This document shows, piece after piece, positions 19,866-29,626 of a stretch of DNA of 52,837 nt. The stretch spans positions 1 to 52,837 of the forward strand of contig DUSN01000057.1 of the NCBI GenBank assembly GCA_012842605.1, read 5' to 3'. The notes under the pieces were generated by a model. The model saw nothing but the letters and a program-made list of their open reading frames with translations. It ran no database searches and was not told the origin of the DNA. The translations under genes and the position numbers were made by a program. This stretch comes from Clostridiales bacterium (GTDB lineage Bacteria > Bacillota > Clostridia > Caldicoprobacterales > DTU083). Numbering within the stretch: the stretch's first letter is position 1; every line of letters starts with the position of its first letter.

Positions 19866-21524
19866 ATGAGAAGCGACAGAATGAAAGCAGGGCTGGAACG
19901 AGCGCCTCACCGGTCACTTTTAAAGGCTATGGGATATACAGACGAAGAGCTGAAAAGGCCTCTGATAGGTGTCATCAACTCAAAAAACGAATCCATTCCG
20001 GGTCATATCCACCTGGACAGGATTGCAGAAGCGGTTAAGGCCGGCATCAGAATGGCAGGAGGTACCCCTATGGAAGTGCCCTGCATTGGAGTCTGCGACG
20101 GGACGGCAATGAACCATCGCGGCATGAATTATTCACTGCCATCAAGAGAACTGATAGCCGACAGTATTGAGTCAATGGCGGAAGCAAATGCCTTTGATGC
20201 CATGGTGCTCATACCCAACTGCGACAAAGTAGTTCCGGGAATGCTGATGGCAGCTGCCAGGGTTAACATTCCTGCAATAGTAATAAGCGGCGGGCCTATG
20301 CTTGCCGGCAGGTGCAATGGTAAGAACCTGAATCTTACCATGATGTTTGAGGCCGTAGGCTCGGTAAGTGCCGGAACCATGAGCGAGGAAGAGCTTTATG
20401 AGATGGAAGAAAATGCTTGTCCGGGCTGCGGTTCCTGTTCAGGCATGTATACAGCAAACTCAATGAACTGCCTTACAGAAGTCCTGGGAATGGGTCTGCC
20501 GGGCAACGGTACTATTCCGGCAGTATATGGGGAAAGAATCAGACTTGCCAAGACCGCCGGAATGAAAATAATGGAGATCCTGGAAAAGGGATTGCTGCCC
20601 CGTGATATTATGACTTATAAAGCCTTTGAGAATGCTCTGACTACGGATATGGCACTGGGCTGTTCGACCAACTCAGTACTGCATCTGACAGCCATTGCAT
20701 ATGAAGCCGGGATAAAAATAGACCTGGACATAATCAATAAAATCAGTGCAATGACCCCCAACCTGTGCAAGCTGAGCCCTGCCGGACCCTATCATGTTCA
20801 GGACCTTTATGAAGCTGGAGGAGTTCAGGCAGTAATGAAGGAGCTTGCTAGTGGTGGACTGCTTCACTTGGATCAGCCTACAGTTGCCGGAGGCTGCCTG
20901 GGGGATGTTATAAAGCAGGCACATGTGCAGAACCATGCCGTAATACGTCCCTTTGACGACCCTTACAGTACAACCGGAGGTATAGCGGTTCTAAGGGGAA
21001 ATCTGGCGCCGGACGGAGCTGTAGTAAAGCGCTCGGCAGTTGCACCAGAAATGATGGTTCACAAAGGTCCTGCCCGGGTGTTCAATTCGGAGGAAGAAGC
21101 CTATGATGCTATCTTAAGCGGGAAAATCAAAAAGAAGGATGTTATAATAATTCGCTATGAAGGGCCAAAAGGCGGACCGGGCATGAAGGAAATGCTTTCT
21201 CCCACTGCAGCTATTGCAGGTATGGGCCTTGATAAGGATGTGGCACTAATTACCGATGGCAGGTTCTCGGGTGCTACCAGGGGAGCTTCCATTGGCCATG
21301 TATCGCCGGAAGCCATGAGCGGCGGACCTATTGCAGTAGTAGAAGAAGGAGACATAATATCAATTAATATTCCTGAAGGCAGGCTGGATGTACTGATAGA
21401 TGAAGAAGCATTAAAGAACAGGCTTGAAAAGTGGACCGCACCTGAGCCTAAAATCAAAAACGGGTACCTGGCGCGGTATGCCAGCCTGGTAACCTCGGCC
21501 AATACCGGAGCGGTTTTAAAATAA
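19866..21524 (+). CDS. ilvD: Dihydroxy-acid dehydratase
   Basis: Iron-sulfur dehydratase giving 2-oxoisovalerate and 2-oxo-3-methylvalerate. The 552-aa length is normal. Cluster ligands: Cys119 in PNCDKVVPG and the [21 protein letters not shown] region with Cys185, 188 and 191. The C-terminal [19 protein letters not shown] motif is present. An AGAAGGAGG site precedes the ATG. It is followed by a bidirectional terminator, so it closes the gene run that starts at ilvN, unless it has an internal promoter that I cannot see. Confidence 0.97.
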   Translation: MRSDRMKAGLERAPHRSLLKAMGYTDEELKRPLIGVINSKNESIPGHIHLDRIAEAVKAGIRMAGGTPMEVPCIGVCDGTAMNHRGMNYSLPSRELIADSIESMAEANAFDAMVLIPNCDKVVPGMLMAAARVNIPAIVISGGPMLAGRCNGKNLNLTMMFEAVGSVSAGTMSEEELYEMEENACPGCGSCSGMYTANSMNCLTEVLGMGLPGNGTIPAVYGERIRLAKTAGMKIMEILEKGLLPRDIMTYKAFENALTTDMALGCSTNSVLHLTAIAYEAGIKIDLDIINKISAMTPNLCKLSPAGPYHVQDLYEAGGVQAVMKELASGGLLHLDQPTVAGGCLGDVIKQAHVQNHAVIRPFDDPYSTTGGIAVLRGNLAPDGAVVKRSAVAPEMMVHKGPARVFNSEEEAYDAILSGKIKKKDVIIIRYEGPKGGPGMKEMLSPTAAIAGMGLDKDVALITDGRFSGATRGASIGHVSPEAMSGGPIAVVEEGDIISINIPEGRLDVLIDEEALKNRLEKWTAPEPKIKNGYLARYASLVTSANTGAVLK

Positions 21525-21649
21525 TATTTATCTTCATATTAATTAATATACCTGTGCATTATTAGAATACATGTGCATTATGTTTGTATGGCTGAGCATT
21601 TGCAGCATTTATGCAAAACAGTTATAAACCATAGTTAAAACAGCAGAAA

Positions 21650-21689
21650 ACCGGCAGCCTGAACTGTTATTGTTCAGTTAACTGCCGGT
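21650..21689. terminator. Bidirectional terminator between ilvD and nagB
   Basis: ACCGGCAG pairs with CTGCCGGT and inside it CTGAAC pairs with GTTCAG. On the minus strand the stem is followed by TTTT, so it best serves nagB; on the plus strand the tail is T-rich but interrupted. Confidence 0.7.
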
Positions 21690-21712
21690 ATTTGCATTCT
21701 TATACTGGACAT

Positions 21713-22435
21713 TTACAGCTTAACACCTGCTGCATTGTCTACATATACACTAACATTTGGATGCAGCTGCAGTATGGATGCAGGAACCTCCGGGGTAACA
21801 GGACCTCTTAATGCCTTATATATTATATCTGCCTTGTCTGCACCTTTAACTATGAGCAGTATTTTACGGGCATGCATAATGGTTTTAATCCCCATTGACA
21901 ATGCCTGGCGCGGTACCTGGTCTATGCTGTCAAAGAATCTTGAATTGGCTTGAATGGTGCTCTCAGTCAAGTCAACCACATGGGTGACAGAATCAAACGG
22001 AGTATTAGGTTCGTTAAAGCCGATATGACCATTATGGCCAATCCCCAGCACCTGAAGATCTATTCCGCCGCTTTCTGCAATCTTCTCCTCGTAGCTTCTG
22101 CATTCTTCTTCCAGATCGGGTGCATTGCCGTTTGGAAGCGAAACAGCATCGGCCGGGATATCAATGTCCCTGAAAAGGTTTTCCTGCATGAAATAGTAAT
22201 AACTGCAGGGATGCGCTCTGGGTATCCCTACATACTCGTCAAGATTGAAAGTTTTGACTCTAAAAAAACTGACTTCCCCGGCATGGTTCATTCTTATCAG
22301 GTTTTGATACATTCCTACGGGAGTGGAGCCGGTTGCCAGCCCTATAACACTGTCTGGTTTTTCTTTAATCTGATTTACAATCTCTAGTGCAGCTTTCCTG
22401 TCACATTCTTCTGAAGCACCAATAAAAAGTTTCAT
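21713..22435 (-). CDS. nagB: Glucosamine-6-phosphate deaminase
   Basis: Converts glucosamine-6-phosphate to fructose-6-phosphate and ammonia in amino-sugar catabolism. The 240-aa length is typical of Gram-positive NagB. Motifs: VIGLATGSTPVGMY (phosphate site), FNLDEYVGI with the catalytic Asp, and VLGIGHNGHIGFNEP with the catalytic His. The only ribosome-site-like run (AAGGGGG) is about 13 nt from the ATG, longer than usual, so translation may be modest. It is a lone gene on the minus strand in a plus-strand neighbourhood. Confidence 0.96.
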   Translation of the reverse strand: MKLFIGASEECDRKAALEIVNQIKEKPDSVIGLATGSTPVGMYQNLIRMNHAGEVSFFRVKTFNLDEYVGIPRAHPCSYYYFMQENLFRDIDIPADAVSLPNGNAPDLEEECRSYEEKIAESGGIDLQVLGIGHNGHIGFNEPNTPFDSVTHVVDLTESTIQANSRFFDSIDQVPRQALSMGIKTIMHARKILLIVKGADKADIIYKALRGPVTPEVPASILQLHPNVSVYVDNAAGVKL

Positions 22436-22621
22436 GATATGGATTAATCCCCCTTCTATTTATATCCGCTAGTTAATGTTATATCATATAAAATAAGGAT
22501 AAGAAAGTGGTAAAACAAAATTCAACATGGATTGCTATTTTTTTGTAAAAATTGTGATATACTTTATTGAGTAAAATCGGAATATAAATAAAAAAGTCAT
22601 TATCCGCAGAAGGAGTTCTTT

Positions 22622-23482
22622 ATGGATTTAAGCAGAAGGAATATGGTATTCCGTATTATTTACATACTTTTAGGCAGCTTTATATATGCAATATCCATCA
22701 ATGCCTTGTATATTCCGCATAAGCTGCTGAGCGGAGGATTGACCGGAGTTTCCATGATGCTGGAATATCTTTTTGGCATTCCTACAGGATTGTCAGTTGT
22801 AGTGTTAAATATTCCCTTGTTTTTCGGCAGCTACCGTTTTATTGGGAAGCGGTTTACATACTTGAGCATTATCGGCATTACTGCTTCTTCCGTATTTCTG
22901 CTGCTGACAAAAAACTGGATTATCCCGGTATCAGATTCCATGGTAGCTGCTATTTTCGGAGGCCTGATTTCTGGCATCGGCATGGGCATAGTAATTAAGA
23001 GCCGGGGTTCTTTGGGCGGCACCGATATAATATCAGTTATAATCAACAAATATTTTTCATTCAGCATCGGCGGGATTGCTATAGCAATAAATGCTGTAAT
23101 CTTAGGCATTTCAGCTTTTCTCTTCAATGTGGAAATGGCCATGCTTACCATTGTAGCAATCTATGTTGCCAATCATGCTGTGGATGCCATACAGGAAGGA
23201 TTTAATCACCGCAAAACCATTATAATTGTTACAGATCACTATCAGGAAATAGCAGATGAATTGTTAAAAAAGGTAAAGAGGGGAATAACATTTATTAACG
23301 GGGAAGGTGCATATACAGGCAAAGAGAAGAAGCTTATTTACATGGTTGTCAGGGTAATGGAACTTGCCCGGACAAAAGATATTGTTCACAGGATTGATCC
23401 GGGAGCGTTCCTGTCCATAATTGATACCCGTGAAGTAGAAGGAAAAGGATTTAATATAAATGATTATTTTAGAGAGGAGTAA
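22622..23482 (+). CDS. YitT family membrane protein (DUF161/DUF2179)
   Basis: A 286-aa integral membrane protein with about five to six helices in residues 10-190, then a cytoplasmic DUF2179 domain (KTIIIVTDHYQEIADELLKK, RGITFINGEGAYTGKEKKLIYMVV). The membrane motifs LLSGGLTGVSMMLEYLFGIPTG and GSLGGTDIISVIINKYF are typical of YitT. The function of the family is not established. AAGGAG lies 8 nt before the ATG. The dipeptidase gene begins 5 nt after the stop, so the two probably share a transcript. Confidence 0.93.
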   Translation: MDLSRRNMVFRIIYILLGSFIYAISINALYIPHKLLSGGLTGVSMMLEYLFGIPTGLSVVVLNIPLFFGSYRFIGKRFTYLSIIGITASSVFLLLTKNWIIPVSDSMVAAIFGGLISGIGMGIVIKSRGSLGGTDIISVIINKYFSFSIGGIAIAINAVILGISAFLFNVEMAMLTIVAIYVANHAVDAIQEGFNHRKTIIIVTDHYQEIADELLKKVKRGITFINGEGAYTGKEKKLIYMVVRVMELARTKDIVHRIDPGAFLSIIDTREVEGKGFNINDYFREE

Positions 23483-23487
23483 AGTAG

Positions 23488-24888
23488 ATGGACCTGAACA
23501 AGTATATTGATGACCATCGAGATGAAATTATTCGCTCGGTACAGGAAATTGTACGTATTCCAAGTGTTAAAGGGGAGCCTCAGCCCGGCAAGCCCTTCGG
23601 TGAAAAGGTTGATGAGGCACTGAAGTATGCATTGGATCTGGCAGAGAGGTTAGGGTTTAAGGTTAAGAATGTTGACGGATATGCCGGGCATGCTGAATTT
23701 GGTGAGGGAGAAGAAACCATGGGCATCCTGGGGCATCTGGATGTAGTGCCTGAAGGGAGCGGATGGACATATCCACCTTATGAAGCAAGAATAGCAGGCG
23801 GAAAGCTATACGGAAGGGGAGCATCCGACGATAAAGGCCCCACAATAGGTGCGCTCTATGCAATGAAGGCTGTTATGGAATCCGGCCGTAAGATGAAGAG
23901 AAAGGTGCGCATTATATTTGGAACCGATGAAGAAAGCGGTTGGAAGGACATGGAGGTATATTTCTCCAAAGAGTCCATGCCTGACTTTGGAGTTACGCCG
24001 GATGCCAATTATCCTGTAATTAATGTGGAAAAGGGCATTCTCACGTTTAAGCTGAAAAAGAGCTTTAATAAAGGTGACTGCTCTGCTGTCAAGATAAAGA
24101 GGCTCCAAGGCGGTAATAAGCATAATATGGTGCCTGATGAATGCAGTTGCTGCTTTTTGCCCACAGGGGACCAGGATAAGATACTAAACCACCTCCACAG
24201 CATGAAGCAGTTTACGGATTATGATTTGAGTGCCGGATTCTGTGAAGATACCGGCATAGAGGTTACAGCCAGGGGAGTATCCGCTCATGGCAGCACACCG
24301 GAGAAAGGCCGCAATGCCATTGCACACATGCTTGCTTTCTTAAGCACCATGGGGCTTGGAAACAGTGATATGGAGCAATTCCTGCTGTTCTTGAACAACC
24401 GGATAGGCATAGATACCACCGGAGAAGGTCTCAACCTGGCCCTGAAGGATGATGTATCAGGCAGACTAACGCTGAACCTGGGTACAATTTATGTGGATGA
24501 AACATATGGTGAAGCCGTTATCAATATCCGATACCCGGTTACATATGATCGCCAGCAGATTCTGGATATCATTGAAAAAGCAGTGGAAGGAACCGGCATA
24601 GATGTTGAAATTTTAGGTTATAATGCTCCTTTGCATGTGCCGGAAGACGGTTTCTTAATAGAAACGCTGAAGCGGGTATACAGCCAGCAGACCGGCCTGC
24701 CTGCCAAAACTCTTGCCATTGGCGGCGGAACCTATGCAAGGGCTATAAAAAATGCCGTGGCATTCGGCGCTCTGCTCCCCGGAAGGCCTGAACTTGCTCA
24801 TGAAAAGGATGAATATATAGACCTGAATGACCTGATTCTTCATACAAAGATATATGCACATGCCATTGCAGAGCTGTGCTGCGAATAA
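23488..24888 (+). CDS. pepV: Dipeptidase PepV-like (M20 family)
   Basis: A 466-aa M20-family zinc dipeptidase of the PepV/Xaa-His type. Metal and catalytic residues: His83 and Asp85 in GHLDVVPEG, Asp115 in GRGASDDKGP, and the Glu pair 148-149 in GTDEESGWKD. The dimerisation/lid domain lies at about 185-380, with VSAHGSTPEKGRNAI. The late motif LPGRPELAHEKDEY supplies the last His. It likely frees amino acids from dipeptides in the cytosol. GAGGAG precedes the start. Confidence 0.93.
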   Translation: MDLNKYIDDHRDEIIRSVQEIVRIPSVKGEPQPGKPFGEKVDEALKYALDLAERLGFKVKNVDGYAGHAEFGEGEETMGILGHLDVVPEGSGWTYPPYEARIAGGKLYGRGASDDKGPTIGALYAMKAVMESGRKMKRKVRIIFGTDEESGWKDMEVYFSKESMPDFGVTPDANYPVINVEKGILTFKLKKSFNKGDCSAVKIKRLQGGNKHNMVPDECSCCFLPTGDQDKILNHLHSMKQFTDYDLSAGFCEDTGIEVTARGVSAHGSTPEKGRNAIAHMLAFLSTMGLGNSDMEQFLLFLNNRIGIDTTGEGLNLALKDDVSGRLTLNLGTIYVDETYGEAVINIRYPVTYDRQQILDIIEKAVEGTGIDVEILGYNAPLHVPEDGFLIETLKRVYSQQTGLPAKTLAIGGGTYARAIKNAVAFGALLPGRPELAHEKDEYIDLNDLILHTKIYAHAIAELCCE

Positions 24889-24946
24889 GAAACAAAGCGC
24901 CCCGCTTGGATTTTATAAAAATACAGAATATATGTATTATTAATAA

Positions 24947-24992
24947 AATTTTTTAAAAGGGTATTGATATTCAATCTCAATTGTTCTAAAAT
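24947..24992 (+). promoter_or_regulatory. Sigma-A promoter of ilvB with upstream AT element
   Basis: TTGATA (24964-24969), 17-nt spacer, TAAAAT (24987-24992). AATTTTTTAAAA at 24947-24958 ends 5 nt before the -35, and the same 12 bases lie 6 nt before the -35 of the ilvN promoter. The expected start is near 24999, so the leader is only about 95 nt. Confidence 0.75.
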
Positions 24993-25023
24993 AATAGGAA
25001 CACATCCGACCGGGGTTGTTACG

Positions 25024-25070
25024 CGAAAGCAAACCTTTCGTCTCATTAGGGATGAAAGGTTTAATTTTTA
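25024..25070 (+). promoter_or_regulatory. Compact transcription attenuator in the ilvB leader
   Basis: A terminator pairs AAACCTTTCGTC (25031-25042) with GATGAAAGGTTT (25051-25062), 12 bp with one G-U, followed by TTTAATTTTT. An alternative hairpin pairs CGAAAG (25024-25029) with CTTTCG (25035-25040) and would destroy the terminator's left arm. GC-GAAA-GC just upstream could form a small tetraloop helix. No T-box, known aptamer, or ATG-started leader peptide fits in the roughly 30 nt between the expected start and the hairpins. The signal sensed is unknown. Confidence 0.6.
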
Positions 25071-25094
25071 ATACAATGCAGGGAGGCGAAAAAA

Positions 25095-26774
25095 ATGAAA
25101 TTGACAGGAGCACAGGCTGTAATTGAGTGTTTGAAGGAACAAAAGGTTGATCTGATTTTTGGGTATCCGGGAGGTGCAGTGCTTCCCATATATGATGTCT
25201 TGTATAACACAAAGGAGATTACGCATATACTGACAGCTCATGAACAAGGTGCCACCCATGCAGCCGATGGATATGCCAGGGCTACCGGAAAAACCGGGGT
25301 GGTTTTAGTCACTTCAGGACCGGGAGCAACAAATACGGTTACCGGAATTGCCACAGCATATATGGATTCGGTGCCTTTGGTTGTGATAACCGGGCAGGTA
25401 GTAAGCGGCCTGCTGGGCAGGGATTCATTCCAGGAGGTGGACATATCCGGTATTACCATTCCTATTACAAAACACAACTATATTGTAAAGGATCCGGACA
25501 GACTGCCTGACATAATAAGAGAGGCGTTTGATATTGCTGCAAGCGGCAGGCCTGGTCCGGTGCTGGTTGATATTCCCAAAGACGTTCAGACCGCCTGGAT
25601 TGATTTCAAACCGTCCACCGGGCGTGAGTTCCAATGGAAAATGCGCAGAAAGTGGTATGAACAGGCCGAAAACAACCCTGAAAACCTTGAAAGCGCAGTT
25701 CAGGCAATAAACGAGTGCTCGCGTCCGCTTATATATACGGGAGGCGGTGTCAATATTGCAGGGGCTCATAAGGAGCTGCTGGCATTTGCTGAGAAAATAA
25801 AGGCACCGGTCTGCAGTTCTCTCATGGGAATGGGCTCATTCCCCGGAACTCATCCTTATTTCTTGGGACTGGTTGGCATGCACGGGACCAGGTATGCCAA
25901 TTATGCAGTATCAAAATGTGATGTTCTGCTGGCTGTGGGGGCACGCTTCAGTGACCGTGTCGTCAGCAAGGTGGAAGGCTTTGCACCGGGAGCTAAGATT
26001 ATTCATATTGATATTGATCCGGCTGAAGTAAGCAAAAATGTAACCGCTCATATCCCGCTCTATGGCGATGTAAAGGCTATTTTGCAGGAGTTAACGGATA
26101 AAGTGAAGCAAAAGACTGAGAATGAATGGAACAGGCAGGTACAGGAATGGAAACAGGCTTATCCGTTAAAGTACAGGGGACAAGGAGCATTAAGCCCACA
26201 GCATGTAATAGAAAAGCTGTACGAGCTTACTGAAGGTAAGGCCATAATAACCACTGAAGTCGGGCAGAACCAGATGTGGGCAGCGCAATTCTATAAATTT
26301 TCAGAACCCAGGACTTTTATATCTTCGGGTGGTCTGGGCACTATGGGCTTTGGACTTGGGGCATCAATCGGAGCAGCATTGGGCATGCCGCATAAAAAGG
26401 TTGTTAATATAGCGGGTGACGGAAGCTTTAAAATGAACTCCACTGAGCTGGCTACAGTATCAAAATATAAACTGCCGATATTGCAGCTGGTGCTGAATAA
26501 TCATACGCTGGGTATGGTACGCCAGTGGCAGGATCTGTTCTTCCAGGGCCGGTATTCCCACAGTACCCTGGGACCTGATGTGGATTTTATTAAGCTGGCA
26601 GATGCATACGGAATTAAAGGATTCCGCATCAGTTCGAACCAGGAAGCTGAGGAGGTCCTGAAAGAGGCACTTTCATTGAATGAGCCTGTAGTTGTTGAGT
26701 GTGACATCAGCCCAAATGAAAAGGTTTATCCCATGGTTCCTCCGGGAGCTGCCATTGACAATCTGATAGACTAA
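25095..26774 (+). CDS. ilvB: Acetolactate synthase large (catalytic) subunit
   Basis: ThDP-dependent catalytic subunit of AHAS, first common step of valine, leucine and isoleucine synthesis. At 559 aa it has the normal three domains. The catalytic Glu50 is in AHEQGATHAADGYAR, the FAD-binding middle domain spans about 190-340, and the ThDP motif GDG (441-443) to NN (468-469) is present in the last domain. The C-terminal half shows HTLGMVRQWQ, as in biosynthetic (not catabolic AlsS) enzymes. GGGAGG lies before the ATG. It is set apart from ilvN, with its own promoter and attenuator, and is followed by a strong terminator, so it is transcribed alone. Confidence 0.96.
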   Translation: MKLTGAQAVIECLKEQKVDLIFGYPGGAVLPIYDVLYNTKEITHILTAHEQGATHAADGYARATGKTGVVLVTSGPGATNTVTGIATAYMDSVPLVVITGQVVSGLLGRDSFQEVDISGITIPITKHNYIVKDPDRLPDIIREAFDIAASGRPGPVLVDIPKDVQTAWIDFKPSTGREFQWKMRRKWYEQAENNPENLESAVQAINECSRPLIYTGGGVNIAGAHKELLAFAEKIKAPVCSSLMGMGSFPGTHPYFLGLVGMHGTRYANYAVSKCDVLLAVGARFSDRVVSKVEGFAPGAKIIHIDIDPAEVSKNVTAHIPLYGDVKAILQELTDKVKQKTENEWNRQVQEWKQAYPLKYRGQGALSPQHVIEKLYELTEGKAIITTEVGQNQMWAAQFYKFSEPRTFISSGGLGTMGFGLGASIGAALGMPHKKVVNIAGDGSFKMNSTELATVSKYKLPILQLVLNNHTLGMVRQWQDLFFQGRYSHSTLGPDVDFIKLADAYGIKGFRISSNQEAEEVLKEALSLNEPVVVECDISPNEKVYPMVPPGAAIDNLID

Positions 26775-26806
26775 ATTTACTGGTATATATTGCTTTGTAT
26801 TGAAAT

Positions 26807-26852
26807 AAGGCTTGCATATATGATACCATATATGTAAGCCTTGTATTTTTTT
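26807..26852 (+). terminator. Strong terminator after ilvB
   Basis: Arms 26807-26822 and 26827-26842 pair over 16 bp with one G-U, with a four-base loop. A T-rich tail with seven consecutive T follows. Confidence 0.85.
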
Positions 26853-26944
26853 GGTATATTTTATATCCCTTAACATTTTACTATTACCGGCAGGTTGCGG
26901 TAAACATCGTAATACTTATTAAAGCATGGGAGTATAAATCACAA

Positions 26945-27619
26945 ATGAAGAAATTAAGCCGGAAGAAGCTGAAGATGTTCTTGTTCATATTAATATTGCC
27001 TATACTTGTTATAATAACAATGGCTTCCATTAATGCATATGTAAAACTGGTATATTCCGACAGAATTATAACCCCGGCACAAGCCGTCAATTTAAAGGCA
27101 GACTGTATACTAATACTGGGTGCAGGAGTTTGGGGCAGCAGGCCCAGTCATATGCTGGAGGACCGGCTTTTGCAGGGTATTGAGCTTTATAAGAGCGGAG
27201 TTTCGGACAGGCTGCTGATGAGCGGCGATCATGGCCGCAAAGATTATGATGAAGTGAACACTATGAAACGATTTGCTGTGGAAAGCGGGGTTCCATCCGA
27301 GCATGTATTCATGGATCATGCCGGTTTTTCTACCTATGAAAGCATGTATCGGGCACGGGACATTTTCCTGGTTAAGAAAGTCATTGTTATTACACAGGAA
27401 TATCACATGCACCGCGCTTTGTATATAGCAAACAAATTGGGACTGGATGCTTATGGTGTTCCTTCAGACTTCAGAATTTACGCCGGTCAGGAATATCGTG
27501 AAAAGCGGGAAGTGCTGGCCCGGATCAAGGACTTTTTTACAGTTATATTCAAGCCCAAACCAACTTATTTGGGGGATCCCATACCCATAGACGGCAATGG
27601 AGACCTTACAAATGATTAG
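26945..27619 (+). CDS. SanA/YdcF-like DUF218 protein, membrane-anchored
   Basis: A 224-aa protein with a basic N-terminus and one membrane helix (residues about 11-29), then a DUF218 domain. Motifs: DCILILGAGVWGSRPSHMLEDRL, RLLMSGDHG, and the late helix VIVITQEYHMHRALYIANKLG that matches SanA-type proteins. In enteric bacteria SanA affects envelope permeability to vancomycin; the biochemical role is not known. Probably faces the outside. The best ribosome site (GGGAG) is about 12 nt from the ATG. The following CPBP gene is in the same direction, 45 nt on. Confidence 0.88.
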   Translation: MKKLSRKKLKMFLFILILPILVIITMASINAYVKLVYSDRIITPAQAVNLKADCILILGAGVWGSRPSHMLEDRLLQGIELYKSGVSDRLLMSGDHGRKDYDEVNTMKRFAVESGVPSEHVFMDHAGFSTYESMYRARDIFLVKKVIVITQEYHMHRALYIANKLGLDAYGVPSDFRIYAGQEYREKREVLARIKDFFTVIFKPKPTYLGDPIPIDGNGDLTND

Positions 27620-27664
27620 CTGACCTGCCTGATGCGGCTTATATGGATGATCGGGGGAAATAGG

Positions 27665-28606
27665 ATGATTCCATATATAAAGAAAAAAAGCAGGATATTC
27701 TATGATGAGCTGTTGTATCCAAGGCATTTCCGAATTTTAATAATTGCATACATAACACTGAAAACTGCCAGCAATATGATATACAGTTCATCTTACCTGG
27801 CAGGATTACGCAGCGGCATAATAAGTATTGTGTTGTATTGGGCAGGAATGTATGCAATAAATCTTTTGTCTCCTGACGAAAAGCAGGGAAATGCAACTGA
27901 CGAGCTCAGTCCCCGGACAGCAAAGATAGGACTGATTATCTCTATTATATACTCAGCTTTTCTGTATTTAATTGTTATAGACAGCCTTCAGAGCAAAAAT
28001 ATATTAATAGGTTCTTCGATACTGTCATATATTCCGGGATATAATGGACTCATATCTTTTCTTGACGGAATCAGCAGCAGCTTAGCTGAAATTGCCGGCA
28101 TACTGACAGCGCAGCAAGCAGGCAAAATAATAACCGGAGTTTTATTTTATGTATTTATTCCGCTTTTAATTTTCTGTTTATGCGGATACTCTTTCAAAGG
28201 ACAGTTTTCTGTAAGAAATTCAACAGGTGCCTGGCCATTGGTGATATTATTCATAATCCTGTTCATTGCAGGGGGCATTAATAAAAATAAGCTATGGGGC
28301 TTTGCATACAGTATATTATACCCAGCCTTGTGTGAGGAATTTTTCCACAGGGGCATAGTATACCGTTCATGCGCAGTTGCATTCAAAAACCCGCCCGCTG
28401 CGTTGCTGGCCGGTACGGCAGCTTTCAGCCTGATGCATTTTCCCGATTATTTTTATCGGGTTTATGCAGGCAGCATGTCACTGGCTCTGTCAAATATGGG
28501 AGATGTTCTTTTGTTTGGATTGCTGATGGCATATGGCTATAAAAAAACCGGGACACTGTTACCCTGGATACTGATTCATGCCTTGTCAGACTGCCTTAAT
28601 TTATAA
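27665..28606 (+). CDS. CPBP-family intramembrane metalloprotease
   Basis: A 313-aa protein with about eight membrane helices. The CPBP (Abi/CAAX protease-like) motifs are in the second half: CEEFFHRGIVYR gives EExxxR, LMHFPDYFYR gives the first His, and ILIHALSDCLN the last. I start at ATG 27665 (MIPYIKKKSR), which follows GGGGGAAATAGG; an in-frame ATG 33 bases upstream lacks a site. Family members cut membrane or prenylated substrates or act in immunity and bacteriocin self-protection; the substrate here is unknown. Confidence 0.88.
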   Translation: MIPYIKKKSRIFYDELLYPRHFRILIIAYITLKTASNMIYSSSYLAGLRSGIISIVLYWAGMYAINLLSPDEKQGNATDELSPRTAKIGLIISIIYSAFLYLIVIDSLQSKNILIGSSILSYIPGYNGLISFLDGISSSLAEIAGILTAQQAGKIITGVLFYVFIPLLIFCLCGYSFKGQFSVRNSTGAWPLVILFIILFIAGGINKNKLWGFAYSILYPALCEEFFHRGIVYRSCAVAFKNPPAALLAGTAAFSLMHFPDYFYRVYAGSMSLALSNMGDVLLFGLLMAYGYKKTGTLLPWILIHALSDCLNL

Positions 28607-28677
28607 ACTAAGAAAAGAAATAAATATGCCCAGCAAATATACCGATAAATTTTATTTTTTATAGGAGGAAAAAAGAA

Positions 28678-29583
28678 GTGGCGGAATATTCAAAAAGACA
28701 AACACTATACAGCCTGTTAGGTGAATTGCCGGATCGTGAAAGGCCGGTGTCTTCACAATTAGTGCTGCGGGAAGAAAGAGAAAAGTATATATTCGAAAGA
28801 TTGATTCTGGATTTGAACGGAATAGAACCGGTGCCTGCTTACTTTCTTTACCCGAAAGTGCAGAATAAAAAAGTGCCGGTGATACTGTTCAACCACTCCC
28901 ACGGGGGCCGGTATAGTGTTGGCAAGGAAGAGCTGCTGCATAGTGCCCCATATATGTATCCCAAACCCTATGCAGACGAATTGACTGAGCAAGGGTATGC
29001 AGTGCTCTGCATTGATGAATGGTGTTTTGGCGAACGAAGAGGTCGTACTGAATCAGAGGTTTTCAAGGAAATGCTTTGGAAAGGCCAGGTTTTATGGGGG
29101 ATGATGGTGTACGACAGCATTAAAGCCATTGACTATCTGCATACCAGAGATGATGTGGATACAGCACGTATCGGCACATTGGGCATCTCTATGGGGAGTA
29201 CCAAAGCCTGGTGGCTTTCTGCATTGGATGAGAGGGTTAAGGTATGCATTGATATCTGCTGCATGACTGACTTCCATACTTTAATTGAAGCCCGCGGACT
29301 GGACGGGCATGGTGTATATTACTATGTTCCGGGATTACTAAAGCATTTTACAACTGCTCAGATTAATGAATTGATATGCCCCAGGCCCCACTTAAGCTTA
29401 AACGGCAAATATGATATACTTACTCCGGAAAAGGGGCTGGATATTGTCAGTGAGGAATTGAAAAAGGCTTACGCCGAGGCAGGTGCTTCGGATAAGTTTT
29501 TGCTGTTGAAATATCCGGTTGCTCATTTAGAGACAACTCAGATGAGAATGGAAGTAATAAAGTTTCTTAATCAATGGCTGTAA
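28678..29583 (+). CDS. Alpha/beta hydrolase (dienelactone-hydrolase-like)
   Basis: A 301-aa soluble alpha/beta hydrolase. The nucleophile is Ser171 in GTLGISMGSTKAWW; FNHSHGGRYSVGKEEL supplies the oxyanion region, NGKYDILTP the Asp and PVAHLETTQ the His. Charged N-terminus and lack of signal peptide suggest a cytosolic esterase or peptidase of the dienelactone hydrolase/acetyl-xylan-esterase-like group. It begins with GTG, 9 nt after AGGAGG. The gene stands alone; the terminator behind it belongs to the convergent gene. Confidence 0.85.
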   Translation: MAEYSKRQTLYSLLGELPDRERPVSSQLVLREEREKYIFERLILDLNGIEPVPAYFLYPKVQNKKVPVILFNHSHGGRYSVGKEELLHSAPYMYPKPYADELTEQGYAVLCIDEWCFGERRGRTESEVFKEMLWKGQVLWGMMVYDSIKAIDYLHTRDDVDTARIGTLGISMGSTKAWWLSALDERVKVCIDICCMTDFHTLIEARGLDGHGVYYYVPGLLKHFTTAQINELICPRPHLSLNGKYDILTPEKGLDIVSEELKKAYAEAGASDKFLLLKYPVAHLETTQMRMEVIKFLNQWL

Positions 29584-29589
29584 AGAAGG

Positions 29590-29626
29590 CAAAAAAGAAA
29601 GCTGGTTTTTATTAAACCAGCTTTCT
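29590..29626 (-). terminator. Terminator of the LysM-GH18 gene
   Basis: AGAAAGCTGGTTT (29596-29608) pairs perfectly with 29614-29626 over 13 bp, loop TTATT. On the minus strand it runs into six T. The stop codon of the gene is inside the right arm. On the plus strand there is no T-run. Confidence 0.8.

Noticed and set aside
21553-21617. Short repeats (TGTGCATTAT twice) and a TTTGCA/TGCAAA hairpin after ilvD
   Set aside because: No T-run or symmetry with the promoter; likely chance in AT-rich DNA.
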